A stretch of DNA of 64,000 nt. Origin: Marisa cornuarietis (lineage: Eukaryota > Mollusca > Gastropoda > Architaenioglossa > Ampullariidae). Under the pieces are notes generated by a model. It made no database searches. It worked only from the letters and a program-made list of their open reading frames with translations, and was not told the DNA's origin. How positions within the stretch are numbered: position 1 is the stretch's first letter; each line of letters opens with the position of its first letter. Shown here piece after piece: positions 46,237-57,249 of the stretch. Location: the NCBI GenBank assembly GCA_004794655.1, contig SMMW01000576.1, positions 1,873,501 through 1,937,500 on the forward strand. The letters are read 5' to 3'. A program made the translations under genes and the position numbers.

Positions 46237-46926
46237 TGAATATTTAGTTTTAAGGACGACTTGTTTGATATCAGTAACCTTTTAAGTGGGCTGCATTCGC
46301 TGGCTCTTCCAAATTGCAGGTAAATAAATTAAACAGTAAAAGCGGTGCAAAGACAGAAGTACTCAAAGTGAACCTCTACGAACCGGAATTTTATGTTAAT
46401 TCGCTATGCTTTAACATTAGAAATGTACGTTTTGCACATGCCACGTTGACACCCGAGGACTAAATTATTATACATTAAATTAAATTTAATTAACAATTTA
46501 CGATTAAATATTTCGTCCTCATCAAGCAATTAGGAACGCAGATCAATGAATAACTTATAATCCTTCGTGCATATTGTACATCCCATTCGAGAGCAACATG
46601 AAAGCTGGAGCGAACCCGGTAGCAGAAGTGGGTGATTAATTTGAATGAAGGGGCGCCACCTGTCTTCGTCGTGTCTCAAAGATGGATACGTCTGCCTGAG
46701 TGTAGTGGTCGTCATGTCTTACAAGCCCCGCCCACCTTTACCGTTCTGTCTCTTCGTCTCTCCCACCCACCCCCAACCATAACTCTCCTACCTACCTACC
46801 CATCCCCTCCCCCTCCCTCTTCTTCTCCCCAGTCCACCACTGACGCACTTTCTGATCGATCCCTACCGTATTTATCCTTATTAATCTTCCCTTTGCCTTG
46901 CTTCTGATCTTTTCTTTCCCTCCATC
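46237..46926. other. Unannotated region
   Basis: No gene is recognised. A palindromic AT stretch (AATTAAATTTAATTAAC) lies at about 46478-46494. Confidence 0.5.
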
Positions 46927-46927
46927 T

Positions 46928-46948
46928 GTGTGTGTGTGTGTGTGTGTA
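46928..46948. repeat. (GT)n microsatellite
   Basis: About ten GT units, followed by GA-rich sequence to about 47070. Confidence 0.9.
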
Positions 46949-48020
46949 TGTGTGGAAGCTAAAGAGTGTAGGAGAGAGTGAGGAGAGCTAAGGAGGAGGA
47001 GAGGAAGAAATATGGAAAGCGAGGGGAAGATAGGTGGGCGGAGAGAAGGTGGTGGGAGGAAGAGAGAGTAGTGCGTGTAAGGGAGCGTGTCCTGATGTGC
47101 GAGGACCTATCAATCCCCAGTGGATTAACTACCAAGCCTTCTGATTAATTTCTTGTTTGTCATTCTTCGTCTGAAAAAAAAATGTCATCAGAAAGCCCGA
47201 GAGACAAATGACAGTCTTCTTTTCATGTCGTGAATGATGACAGGCGTCTTGAAGGGCATATGTTACCCTAGATCCTCTCTCTTCTCCCTCCACCTACTCT
47301 CTCTCTCATTCCCTCCCCCTTTGTTCTACTTTCTTTACAGTGTTTGCTTAAAATATAATACATTTTCTTCATTATTATTATAGTTCGCTATGGATATATT
47401 TACATTTAAATTATATCAACACATTCTTATATTTCACATATTTATTAAATTGTGCCTCTCGTGTTTTTTTTCTCTCTCTCTCTCTTTCTCTCCGTCATTT
47501 TACTCATTTTCGCAAAAAGACTTTTACATTAATTCTAACTTCCAATGCTTTACGAAGGCTGAAATTCCAAGATTTCAAGCTATTACAGCCAATAAAGACA
47601 GCGCGAGGTTTTAAAAACATTTTTTTAACTTACTATGTTTATTGTTTGTCTGTTAGGTTCAAGTTTTGTAATCGACTTTTTACCCACTTCCCATCGTCCT
47701 AGAGGTCTGAAATTTTCTCCATTTACTCATTTCCAGTGACAATGCCATTCTAAATCATGTCTAGCAGTCCACAAGTATTAAAATATATTTTGTAATTTTC
47801 AAAATTTTGTATGAAAACTTACAGACCGAATTAGTGGAGATGGATAACTTCTGCTCTAGGACTAGCAAACTGTAGGTTATCTCCTATAATTCGGCCTCTA
47901 AGAAGGGAATAAAGTCACAAATTAAAACAACAAAAAAATCGATAACAAAATTCAAAAAGACTAAAAAGTTTAAAATAAAGATTTTTTAACGCACTTATAT
48001 TTGAAATGCACTAAAAAGAG
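46949..48020. other. Unannotated region
   Basis: I see no supportable gene. A (CT)n run lies at about 47470-47490. The remainder is AT-rich. Confidence 0.5.
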
Positions 48021-48027
48021 CAAACTC

Positions 48028-48114
48028 CATGCTGACAGTTCACATTCTTGTCCCCTCGGGATCTTTTCTGAAGGGGCGGCTGCTCCCTTGCCCTTCCCTG
48101 GTTCCTACACTACC
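48028..48114 (-). mobile_element. Short element with GTGGCGTAGGAA-type end, copy 1 (one end preserved)
   Basis: Read on the minus strand, GTAGTGTAGGAACCAGGG is followed by GGAGCAGCCGCCCCTTCAGA, AAAGATCCCGAGGGGACAAG and CTGTCAGCATGGAGTTTG. The same modules occur at 52847-52960 and about 62966-63103. The orientation is set by the GTAGGAACC end. A (GT)n run abuts this end at 48116-48131. Confidence 0.62.
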
Positions 48115-48119
48115 GATGT

Positions 48120-49315
48120 GTGTGTGTGTGTGACATGAAGAACAAGAACAAAATAAATATTTTTTTTCACAAATTTTCCTTCGTCTAAAACAAAGCACAA
48201 ACGGAATTCAAAACCGCTTTCACACCTCCTCCCACTGCCCTTCCTTCCCCCCCCCCACTCCTTTCCATCCCAGCGACTTTCTTCGCTCCCTTGATGATGG
48301 TCAGTCTTCACTCGAGAGATCCTTAATCTTGGTGTCTAGACGGCGCCATCCACCTCAAGTGTTACTGAAGGCCGAGGCCAAGCAAGCACCACGCAAAGGC
48401 AACCTAATATTTTCTAAAACTCAATCTCCGTCTGTTACAGAAATATGGCCGCCAGAGTCCCCTAAGGGGCCTGTAGGACTGAAATTTATGTCAACAGGCC
48501 AACACTTTGCACGCAACCCTTTGACGGCGTCTGCTGCTTTTCCTTTGCGCCAATGGCTGCCCTGCAACCCGTCTCGGGGAGTGTCCCTTGCCCATTACAG
48601 CCGAGCTTTGCCATTATGGTTTTCTTTTTTAACCTCCAACGGCACTTGGGAATCTGGTGAAGTTCACATTAGTTCGATGCCAGACTCTGTTATCTGACGT
48701 GGAACACAGGGACCTTCTCCGAAACCGGAATACTGACAGGTTCTTTATTCTTTATTTAATTTACTTTCTAGAGATGCGTTTCATAAGGATTTCTTCATAT
48801 CTTTTCTAGTCACAAGACAGTGTGAAAGTTTCAAAGTGTTTTGTACATGTTAACAGGCACTTTTAAGAATGAAAAATGAAGTAAAGCAGTTAACAGATGC
48901 ATATGTCCGTGCGTGCGTGCGTTAGTTCGCCGGTTAACACGTTCATAAAAAGCGCTGGTTTGCTAGGTATCCTACATTGTCATGTACTTAATGGCATCAA
49001 AATAAGCAAGCATGACATATTTCTGAGTCAGTATGTCACTTTTGTTGACTTTTTCTTTGTGTCCTTTTCTTGTCCCCATCCATGCGTTAACTAAGGTAAT
49101 TTTTTCATTATCTTTTGAATCTGTATAATAATTAAACAAACACAGGCAGCATCCTTCAATGGGACTGTTATTCAAAACACTGATAAAGTCGGAATCCTGT
49201 TGTGAATATATGACATTTCCAGCTGATTAATTTTTCAGACAATCGCTGGGAGAAGTGATTCAAGAGAAACAAGAAGCGACAGACCATACTAGGAGCCAGA
49301 GTAAGTTTGCAATCC
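48120..49315. other. Unannotated region
   Basis: No gene is supported. The plus-strand frame at 48329-48697 (122 codons) has no recognisable domain and no evident start or splice context. Confidence 0.45.
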
Positions 49316-49319
49316 TCTT

Positions 49320-49770
49320 TTGTCAAACAGAGCAGACAAAACACAGACAGTTGCCTAGCTAGTCAAACAGAACAGACAAGCTAGGTTAATTAGATTATTC
49401 AAACAGAGAAGAAAACTACTTGATTGTTCAAACAGAGTACCGAAGCTACTGCATTAGACAAAAGAAGTGATATGCCGGATTAGTCAAACAGAACAGACAA
49501 TCTTCTTGGTTAGTCAAACAACGCAGACGCGATACTCGGTTATACAAGAAAACAGACGGCTACATGGTTATTCAGTCAGAATAGACATACTACTCATTAA
49601 CCTGATTAGAGAAACAAATGAGGTAAGCTATTGAATTATACAGACAGACGACACAAACAGAGCAGACAAGCTACTTAGTCTAACTGAGAAGACATGTTAC
49701 TTGGCTAGTCTGACTGAGCAGAGAAAATGCTTGATTAGTCAACAAGAACAGACGAGCTATTTCTTGAGTC
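49320..49770. repeat. Degenerate minisatellite of AGTCAAACAGAACAGACAAG units
   Basis: Units of the form TTAGTCAAACAGAACAGAC followed by AAGCTACTTGG recur about 13 times with spacing of roughly 30-39 bp and many substitutions. The best units are near 49322, 49361, 49483, 49513 and 49657. Neither strand keeps an open frame through it. Confidence 0.85.
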
Positions 49771-52700
49771 GAAAATTGAAAACACAGATAAGCCTTGAAA
49801 ATGAAACACGGTGCGTCCCCTTTGAGCAGCAGCGAAGTTTATGAGAATTATACTCCCGCGCATCCTGCATGACTGACATGTTCCCACAATAAGGGCTGAA
49901 GGAGATTAGTTCAGCTACGCACGAGGCAGCTCAGCTGCCTATTCCAGGCTGACAGCCACATAACCGTAAACTACTGGGCAAAAAAATCTGGTGTGACGTA
50001 ACGAAATTGAAACTATTTCCCTCACCCCACCTCACCCATCAACCCTCCCGGCCATTTACGAGTGGGCGGGGGGGGGGCTGTCAACCTGAACGCCTCTAGC
50101 CTTGGTAAGGTGCGACAACTATGTGATGGAAAGAGGCGATAACTCATGATTGTTAGACAGGTCAATCGTACGAAGGTCATGTTAAGCAAGACTTCCGCCC
50201 CACTCCCCCTTTCACCCCGTAACTAATGGCTGTCCCCAGCATTTGTGAATGTAAAGTGGTAGGTAGTGTCAACATAGTTCAGGAAAACCTTGTCAGGTGC
50301 AGCGCGCACACTTATTTGACAACCCAGGTCTGTGAGTGCATTCTGGTGCGAGGAATGAATCATTAACCCTGTCGACTGTCGATGCTAACCTAGGCACTGT
50401 ATTGAACTTACACCATCAAGACCCGCTGATTGATTTCACATTACTTTCACCGGATTTCGTGTAACCTTCTTCATCCAACATCAACAATGGCGCATTCATT
50501 GAGAGACCGACCCCTGGGTTCAGTGGCGTTAATGTTGGCATTGCATGTATTTATTTTTCTTGTTGTTTCCTAGTGCTTGTTTCGGGTGTTTTGGTCAGTT
50601 TTGTTTGGTTTTACTTATTTGTGTTGATTCCTGGAAGCCCAATTGCGAAAGGGAAGCCAGACAGGAAGGTTCTAACTATCGCGCATGCGCGCTGCATACA
50701 TCAGGCGACACTGGAAGACGAGGCTGTGTCAGGTGGGAAGGGTACCGTCTCTATGCCGCTTTAGTCTGCTTGGCGATGTGTCTAAAGTACGTCAAGCTTT
50801 TCTTGTCTGACTCCAGACAGCAGGCAGTAATCCACAGCACTCACACACTCCTTCATTCCCGGCGACCTGTTCTCGTCACCTTTGCGGAAGGTGACCGACT
50901 TCTTCCCCATCCCAGTACTCGGAACTCAGGGGGAACCGTGGATATGCTGTATGGCGAGAGGCCAAAGTGATTCCAATGCGGTATATTTTCGGATTACCCA
51001 GTTAACATTTCCATACCACCACTTACATTAGCACAAATATAAACACATAATTAACAACAATACGAAGTTAAGGTAAAAGAATTCTGTGCGCGCCATTTTC
51101 GCTGCGTGTGCCCTGATCGCTTGAGCTAAGAAAAAATGTTTCTTTCATTTAGGTTTTTTAAAAAATCATTCTTTTGTAGGTGCGCATATGCGATAGGTGT
51201 ACACGCATGTGAATGCGTGAGTTTGGCTCATTTGAGTTATATATAGGTAAGAGGGCTTGAGAAGGAGAGATACAAACTGAGGCAGGGATGGAGGCAATGA
51301 GATGAGGAATAACGGAGAAGGATGGAGGCAGACTATGCGTGAAGCAGCGTTCCCCACTATTCTCTTTCCCCCACCCCACCCCCTAAAAAGAAAACGGGGT
51401 AAAATAAAACGTGACAGATGGCGATGGAAGTGTGTGTATCACAGTGCGCGTGCATATCATCTTTCATTCGTGGATTTTTTTTAAAAAATCCGTCTCCCTC
51501 TATACCCTTCCACGTCCCCCTCCCCGGCTATATCCCCTGGTTGAGCAAAAACTCTTGACACTTCATGGCGCTGCCTCCAGCGGACCACGGGAGGGAGATC
51601 GATAGCGAACTGTAAGAGAGCTGCCACTCCCTCCACGAAATTTGCCCTCGCATCTGCAGAGCGGCATCTTTGTGCTTGAGGTGAGACCTCAACGGCCTCG
51701 CAGGACACTGCCGGACGGTGGCAGCCCCATTAGGGGTTTCCCTTTTGATATCAACACATGATGACGTCATGAACCTCGTCAGGTCGGCCTCCTAGTCTTG
51801 TTACGTCATCACTGTCCGTTTCCATCGTAGCCAGCTTTGCCGATTACTTCCCCTTTGTTTTGGTCAGTTTAACTGTCATCGTCAACATCAACATCATCTT
51901 GGTCGCCAACATTGATATGACATCGAGAAACAAGAAATATAAGGGACTGGATCGTACAACCTACACAGCCTTTACTTATTCTCTCGCCGTCAGTTTGTTT
52001 GTCTTTCTGTATGGCTGGTGTTCTGTCTTTGACTTCCTCTTTCACACACACACACACACACACAGAGAGCAAAGAACATGGCCTGTTTTTCTCTGATCTC
52101 CTGTCTCTGCCTAGATTAAGTCAGGAAACTGAACCAAGATTAACGCGTGTAAACTCGACTGATTGGTGACTGTGTGAAAAATAGCCCTAAGATCCGATCG
52201 AAAGCTTGACAATAGCGGTAATTTCAGGACAAGTGGGTGCTCCTGCGTCACGCATTACCAGGCTCCGAGGCAGCCAGGGGACACGCTCTGTCAGCTGAGG
52301 TAAAGTGTACGTCAGGGGGAGGAGGAGGGGAGCAGATAGGGTGAGGGGATGCAAGGAGGGTGGAGGAGGGACTTACCACGAGGTTTGCGGTAACCGAGTC
52401 AGTGCAAGCACAATTACCTGTCAGGCAAAGGACCTCACGTGATTTTCACGTCACTGATCCGTAGCTATACAGGGTAGAAGGATGAAGCAGGCCAACGGTG
52501 CAGCAGAACCAGACGCAAACCGTCAGGTGTTGTGGAACAAAATGAGAGCACGAGCACTATGAAGACACGAGAACTACGAGGACATGATCATTTCCTGCGC
52601 ACATCTGTAATACTCATTTTTCCAAGCTATTCCCGCCCCCCAACCACGCTCTCTCTCCTTCTCCTCCCTCCCTGTGCCCCTCAGTTCCAATTCCTATCGA

Positions 52701-52840
52701 CTGCGAGTGCTTTGCTGCAGTCTTGTCGAGTTTGTGTGCACCATCCTCTTAAAGCATTCTCCCAGTTATATATTACCCTGTTTGTGCTAATGACACGACG
52801 CAAAGAAAACGTGCCACACATTCTGACACTGGACCCCGAG
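49771..52840. other. Unannotated region
   Basis: No gene is supported. G-tracts occur at about 50069-50080 and a (CA)n run at 52043-52064. TGACGTCA lies at 51762-51769 and TCACGTGA at 52435-52442. A 141-codon plus frame (50545-50970) begins with a hydrophobic segment, but the sequence just after its ATG (TTATTTTTCTTGTTGTTTCC then TAG) looks like a splice acceptor, so the frame may be fortuitous. A minus-strand frame at 51481-51770 is protein-like but unrecognised. Confidence 0.4.
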
Positions 52841-52846
52841 TTTGTG

Positions 52847-52965
52847 CAGTGGCGTAGGAAGATGCTCGGCTTTGGAAGTTGGGGCGGGGAAGTTCAAACT
52901 CCATGCTGACAGTGAACGACGGCTGATACTCTTGTCCCGTCCCCCCCCCCCCGACTCGCAAATGC
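52847..52965 (+). mobile_element. Short element with CAGTGGCGTAGGAA end, copy 2 (left end preserved)
   Basis: It begins CAGTGGCGTAGGAA at 52847. It continues GCTCGGCTTTGGAAGTTGGG, GCGGGG and AACTCCATGCTGACAGTGAA, then CTTGTCCCG and a C12 tract. The interior aligns with TTCGGCTTCGGGAGTGGCAG ... TTATGCTGACCGTGAACGAC at about 62966-63030. The right end is lost or degraded after the C tract. CAG...CTG termini would suit a hAT-like or other TIR transposon, but no duplication is visible. Confidence 0.65.
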
Positions 52966-53144
52966 TTTTCAAGTGCACCCATCGACAAAAAAAGGAAATA
53001 CCAGTTAGGGGACGTATTCACGAAGCAACGGTAAGTCGCTGCCCATGGTAAATCAAAGGCAGATGTCTCGTCTACGTAGTTGAAAAGCGGCGTCCAAATT
53101 AAGTGGATGCTGCTTTATCCCTGGGACTGTAGTTACACATCAGT

Positions 53145-53428
53145 TGTAAATATGCCCTGGGGTAAGTAAAGGTCGTCCCATGACCTTTGTCGGGTCGTTA
53201 GGGTGTGAGGTGTTAGACATCTCACTCTTCTCGGGGTCAGCTGTACGTGAGGGGGGGTGCCCATCTCTCCCTCGCTGCCTTACTTTCCCAATCCTCTTTG
53301 TGGTCAGGTACCCATTCCAGCCAACTGCGTCGACTGGGGGAAAGTAAACTGCGCTAGACAGGTATCGAACCGTCGCGCCTCTCAGCTCGGACGCCAGTGC
53401 TCTAACCACTGGGCTATCTGCTCAGGGT
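53145..53428 (-). mobile_element. SINE family A, copy 2 (tRNA-derived)
   Basis: On the minus strand TAGCCCAGTGGTTAGAGCAC is a good A-box, and GGTTCGATACC (53361-53371) is the same B-box as in the 27.8 kb copy. The body CCCCAGTCGACGCAGTTGGC, then GGGTACCTGACCACAAAGAG, GCAGCGAGGGAGAGATG and AACACCTCACACCC follows the family order. The 3' end reads CATGGGACGACCTTTACTTA. Head and body are complete, which makes this the most intact copy of the family in the window. Confidence 0.86.
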
Positions 53429-53579
53429 AAAGTGACATAAAACAATATCTGCAGGATCTATACAGTGCATGGCAACTATGGAGATAAGATGTTTTTCTTT
53501 GATTGCCCCATTTTGCCCACGGGTAATTATAAAGCCTACCTTCACAGAAACGGCTACTAAAGATAAACATCGAAGTGGT

Positions 53580-53716
53580 TTACCGTATGTTGAAGGCATA
53601 ACCCAACACTCTCAATCTGTCACCAACTGTACCTCTCCTGATAAATCAAGTTTTGGTTTGCACTGGACAGCTGATGGCAGGAGGAGACCAAAAGACAACG
53701 GGTTTCGAACCAGCCC
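53580..53716 (-). mobile_element. Possible truncated tRNA-derived SINE
   Basis: On the minus strand CTGGTTCGAAACCCGTTG is B-box-like, at 53699-53716, and is followed by TTTGGTCTCCTCCTGCCATC. The A-box side is missing because family C sequence begins immediately beyond it. This may be an older SINE cut by the family C insertion, or a chance match. Confidence 0.27.
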
Positions 53717-53717
53717 C

Positions 53718-53870
53718 GGCGACCCCAGTGGCGCAACGGTTAGCGCCTGTCACAAATACAAGCTGAGTGAAAATTGGCTGTTTGGGGGTTCTTTCTCTGC
53801 ATGTGGCACCTGTTTACAGGGCTAGCTGCTTTGTCGTGATATAGCCGATAAAAGCTGCCTCGGTGAAAAA
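53718..53870 (+). mobile_element. SINE family C, copy 1 (tRNA-derived)
   Basis: The head GACCCCAGTGGCGCAACGGT followed by TAGCGCCTGTCAC resembles a tRNA A-box region. The tail TTCTTTCTCTGCATGTGGCA, then CCTGTTTACAGGGCTAGCTG, then TTGTCGTGATATAGCC matches the minus-strand copy at 62585-62770 module for module. The B-box is poorly kept. The copy runs into a (CA)n array at 53874. Confidence 0.75.
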
Positions 53871-53873
53871 TCC

Positions 53874-53924
53874 TACACACACACACACACACACACGCAC
53901 GCACGCACGCACACGCGCGCGTGT
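53874..53924. repeat. (CA)n-(CG)n compound microsatellite
   Basis: CA units pass into GCAC units and a short CG alternation. The array abuts the 3' end of the family C SINE. Confidence 0.93.
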
Positions 53925-54525
53925 CTTCAGATCAGTGACCTTGTGCTACAAAGTTGAGGGCATCAACCACAAGGCTGCCGTATCTCCAGAACTTCCTAAC
54001 AGGCTTGCTTTAAAAAAAACAAAAAAAAACGTTTCATGACATTTACTGAACTCACTTTATCCATGAACGTGCATGATGTGCCCTTTGATCTTTTGTCATG
54101 CGCAGACTTGGCAGTTGGTTACTTTGAGGACAGTGTGGTTGATGATAGTATAAGGTACCGTGTAGTTTTTATGCGAGGGTGACTAGAGCAAGCGATAACA
54201 TGTACGCGACCATCGCCACCAAAAGAGCAGATAATGCAAGGGAGGCTACTCCTGCTAACGATTGTAAGCTTTGTTTGTTGTATCCTCCCTTGAAAGAGCT
54301 AAGCCTTTCGCTTTATTATAAAACATACGGGAAACAGTTAACAACTATCTTCTCAAATCTTCTGTCTGATAAAGATAATTCCTGCGGTGACATTTTTTTG
54401 GTATAACTTTAGAAATATCAAAATATTGCTCACCTGGTGATAAAGATGAACGTCAGTAATAGCAGTCAAAACCATGTGTGTGTGTGTGTGTGATATTCGC
54501 CTCTAGAACGCTCTTCCTAACCATG
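53925..54525. other. Unannotated region
   Basis: No gene is recognised. A (GT)n run lies at 54478-54492. The remainder is AT-rich. Confidence 0.5.
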
Positions 54526-54527
54526 TA

Positions 54528-54750
54528 GGCGGATAGCTGAGTAATTAGGCCACTGAGGTTTGACTCTTGTTTGATACTCACTGGCGCAGCAAACGTCCCC
54601 CAGTCGACCCAGCTGCCGGAAACAGGTACCGGACTCCAAAGAGGAAGGTAAAGCAACGAGAGAGATAGGAGATCGCCATCAAAGAAGAGCTGGCGCCGAG
54701 AAAAGTAGGATCTCTAACAACTCGCTTCCTTCATGACCTAGAAAATGTTA
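54528..54750 (+). mobile_element. SINE family A, copy 3 (tRNA-derived, diverged)
   Basis: The head GGCGGATAGCTGAGTAATTA and a weak B-box (TGTTTGATACTC, about 54568-54579) are followed by GTCCCCCAGTCGACCCAGCT. Then come GGTACCGGACTCCAAAGAGG and GCAACGAGAGAGATAGGAGA, in the same order as the other two copies. The promoter boxes are more decayed than in the 27.8 and 53.3 kb copies. Confidence 0.8.
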
Positions 54751-54891
54751 AAGGGGGGGGGGCTGTGAAGCTTACCTAGATTGAAACTAATACCATGTCT
54801 ATCTCCCTCTTAATAAACACACCCCATCCCCTACATCTAAATGCAAAAGCAAAGAAAAATATGCAAAGCAACTCTTACACGCACACAATCC

Positions 54892-54935
<44 letters not shown>
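54892..54935. repeat. (CA)n microsatellite, about 22 units
   Basis: A perfect CA run of about 44 bp. Confidence 0.96.
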
Positions 54936-54937
<2 letters not shown>

Positions 54938-54954
54938 CACACGCAAACAAATCG

Positions 54955-55140
54955 TGTCGTGAGCGGGCGTGGTGGCGATGTCAGGGGCTTATGTCATCAG
55001 TTAACCTTTCGTGGTAAAATAATCGATTCACGCAGGCTACCATTGACGTCACGATAGTACCAGACTGAGGTGACACAGATTCCACCACCCGAAACACTCG
55101 CCGCTACCCTCGCGTCAACTCCACACGAAGGTGAGTAAGG
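54955..55140 (+). promoter_or_regulatory. Candidate promoter / non-coding first exon with consensus splice donor
   Basis: A relatively CpG-rich stretch contains TGACGTCA at 55044-55051 and ends ACACGAAG|GTGAGTAAGG at about 55131. This is a near-perfect splice donor followed by a G-rich sequence. No long frame precedes the donor, so it would be a 5' UTR exon if real. No partner exon can be identified downstream in the window. Confidence 0.22.
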
Positions 55141-55438
55141 AGATGGTGGGGTGGGGGGGGGAGAGAATTAAGGAAGGGGTTTAGGCAGGCGACATCTAGC
55201 GGCAGAATCTTCTGGGCCGTGCTGGCGACATACTCCGCCTGTGTCATCGACCCTGGTCTTCCTTCGGTTATCACTCCTTATTAGGGAGCAAAAACTACCA
55301 GAAAGAAAACCAAAAATCAAGACAATCTATTCTATGCTGTCTATGCATTGAGGTTCTTTGACAATGATGTTGACAATATCAGGAAGATGAAAAGCACATT
55401 ACGGTGCAACACTCGAATTCTTTTGTTTCAAAAGCGTA

Positions 55439-55440
<2 letters not shown>
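55141..55440. other. Unannotated region
   Basis: I see nothing supportable here. The sequence is G-rich at its start. Confidence 0.5.

Positions 55441-55441
<1 letters not shown>

Positions 55442-55500
<59 letters not shown>
55442..55500. repeat. (GT)n microsatellite, about 29 units
   Basis: A perfect GT run of about 59 bp, the longest dinucleotide array in the window. Confidence 0.97.
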
Positions 55501-55503
<3 letters not shown>

Positions 55504-55697
55504 AACACACATACCAACTTAAACGCAGGCGCACAGATGAATTAAAAGGGAATCTGAGAGAGATACAACTGTAATTAAATTATGAATGCACTAAAATTGT
55601 CACAGGCAATACTTTACAGAAATTCAGTAGCCGTCTAAATAAAAAATAAATGTAAAATAGTCATTATTGTGCAATGTATCTCATTCTCTGTCAATCT

Positions 55698-55726
55698 ACC
55701 ACCACCACACCACCACCACCACCACC
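55698..55726. repeat. (CAC)n trinucleotide microsatellite
   Basis: About nine CAC units with one interruption. Confidence 0.93.
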
Positions 55727-55837
55727 TTTTTTCAATCTTTTCTGCGTCTTCCCTGTTCACATGCCTTTCTATAGCAATCTATGGCGACTTGCCACCTTTC
55801 GTTTTGATAACTCATGATGCTGAACGATCGCCACAAA

Positions 55838-55840
<3 letters not shown>

Positions 55841-55894
<54 letters not shown>
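55841..55894. repeat. (CA)n-(GA)n compound microsatellite
   Basis: About 20 CA units are followed by about seven GA units. Confidence 0.96.
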
Positions 55895-55895
<1 letters not shown>

Positions 55896-56380
55896 CAAGA
55901 CACATGGATACTGTCGCCGTTTTGTTTTACAAAAAAACCCCAGGAAAAATCAGAAATCGCATTGATTGATAAAACAACACTTAGTGCAAAGACATTAGTT
56001 GCAGACAATAAAATGTCTCTAATAAGTCTTCTTTTAATGTTGAGTAAAATTATGATTACAGTGGGATCATGGTCCGCACACTAGGAAAATAAAGATTTTA
56101 CGCATGCAGAATTACAATTAGGAATAGAGGCATTTCCAATAACATTTCATTTCTTACTATTCATATTGAACATTTCATAAAGCACTAATTGAACAATTTC
56201 CCATTAAAACTTGATCGTTAACTTCAAAGATTTAAAGAATCTGTTAATATTCGATGCTTTACAAGAAGGTACTTCGAAGAAAATATAAGGTCTTAGAGCC
56301 TTAGAGAAATAAGCACACTGATTGATAATACATGACTGACACAATTTTTAGACTGTTGTTGACACAAACAAACACAAGTG
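55895..56380. other. Unannotated AT-rich region
   Basis: I see nothing supportable here. Confidence 0.5.

Positions 56381-56383
<3 letters not shown>

Positions 56384-56438
<55 letters not shown>
56384..56438. repeat. (CA)n microsatellite, about 26 units
   Basis: CG alternation passes into a perfect CA run of about 50 bp. Confidence 0.97.
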
Positions 56439-56439
<1 letters not shown>

Positions 56440-57190
56440 TATCTACCGTTTCTGTGACGGTGTGCCCAAGAAAAAAGTTAAGGAACACAAAGAGGCTTAC
56501 ATTTCTGCTGGAGTCTCTCCAGCTGTTCACAAAGGAGCCGAGAAGGGGGCAAAGTTACAGGAGACAATGAATACAAAGACCCCGGAATCCCTAGCATGGC
56601 CAGACAGGAAATGTAGAGGACACGAAGGAAGGTTTCTACATCCCACTAAGCAGCACAACAGCTTAGACTGGAACCATGTACTGCAGGCAACCTGCTGAAG
56701 TCGTTTTTCTTTAACCCCCAAGGGTGAGGCTGAGAAAAGGGAAATGACAGAAATCTTATTTCCTGCTTTATTGAGAGAATATTTTTAAAGAATTTATCGT
56801 ACTGTCGTACAAAATGAGTCAGTGTCAAGAAGAAGTCGATGTAAACCATGAAGTCAGTGTACAGGTTAAGTAGGAGTGGATGTTAAGTCGGAACCGAAGT
56901 CAGTCTAAAATATGCGCTACAGTAAGACTTTATTATGCAGGTGTATGTCAAGAACTAGAACCTATGTTCTAGAACCTATGTCAAACGTGTCAAACCATCA
57001 CTTTGTTTCCATTTTGCGATTATGTTAAATCCACCCTTTCGCACATCAGTAATTTTAGTCAAATACAGAGTTGGGAAAATCTGAGGGAGAATGGAAAGGT
57101 GAAATACTCATTTTGAAATACTCATTTTGAAAGGAGGAAGAATTATCTTACTAGATTAATTACAGACTTTGAGTGCGTGCGTGTGGCGTG
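56439..57190. other. Unannotated region
   Basis: No gene is recognised. Small tandem duplications are seen at about 57101-57130 (GAAATACTCATTTT twice) and about 56953-56982 (CTAGAACCTATGT twice). Confidence 0.5.
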
Positions 57191-57193
57191 TAT

Positions 57194-57208
57194 AAGAGAG
57201 AGAGAGAG

Positions 57209-57246
<38 letters not shown>
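57194..57246. repeat. (GA)n-(GT)n compound microsatellite
   Basis: About nine GA units are followed by about 17 GT units. Confidence 0.96.

Positions 57247-57249
<3 letters not shown>

Noticed and set aside
50545..50970. 141-codon frame with a signal-peptide-like N-terminus
   Set aside because: The apparent signal sequence is a pyrimidine tract followed by CCTAG that looks like a splice acceptor or chance T-rich DNA. The rest of the peptide is unrecognised.
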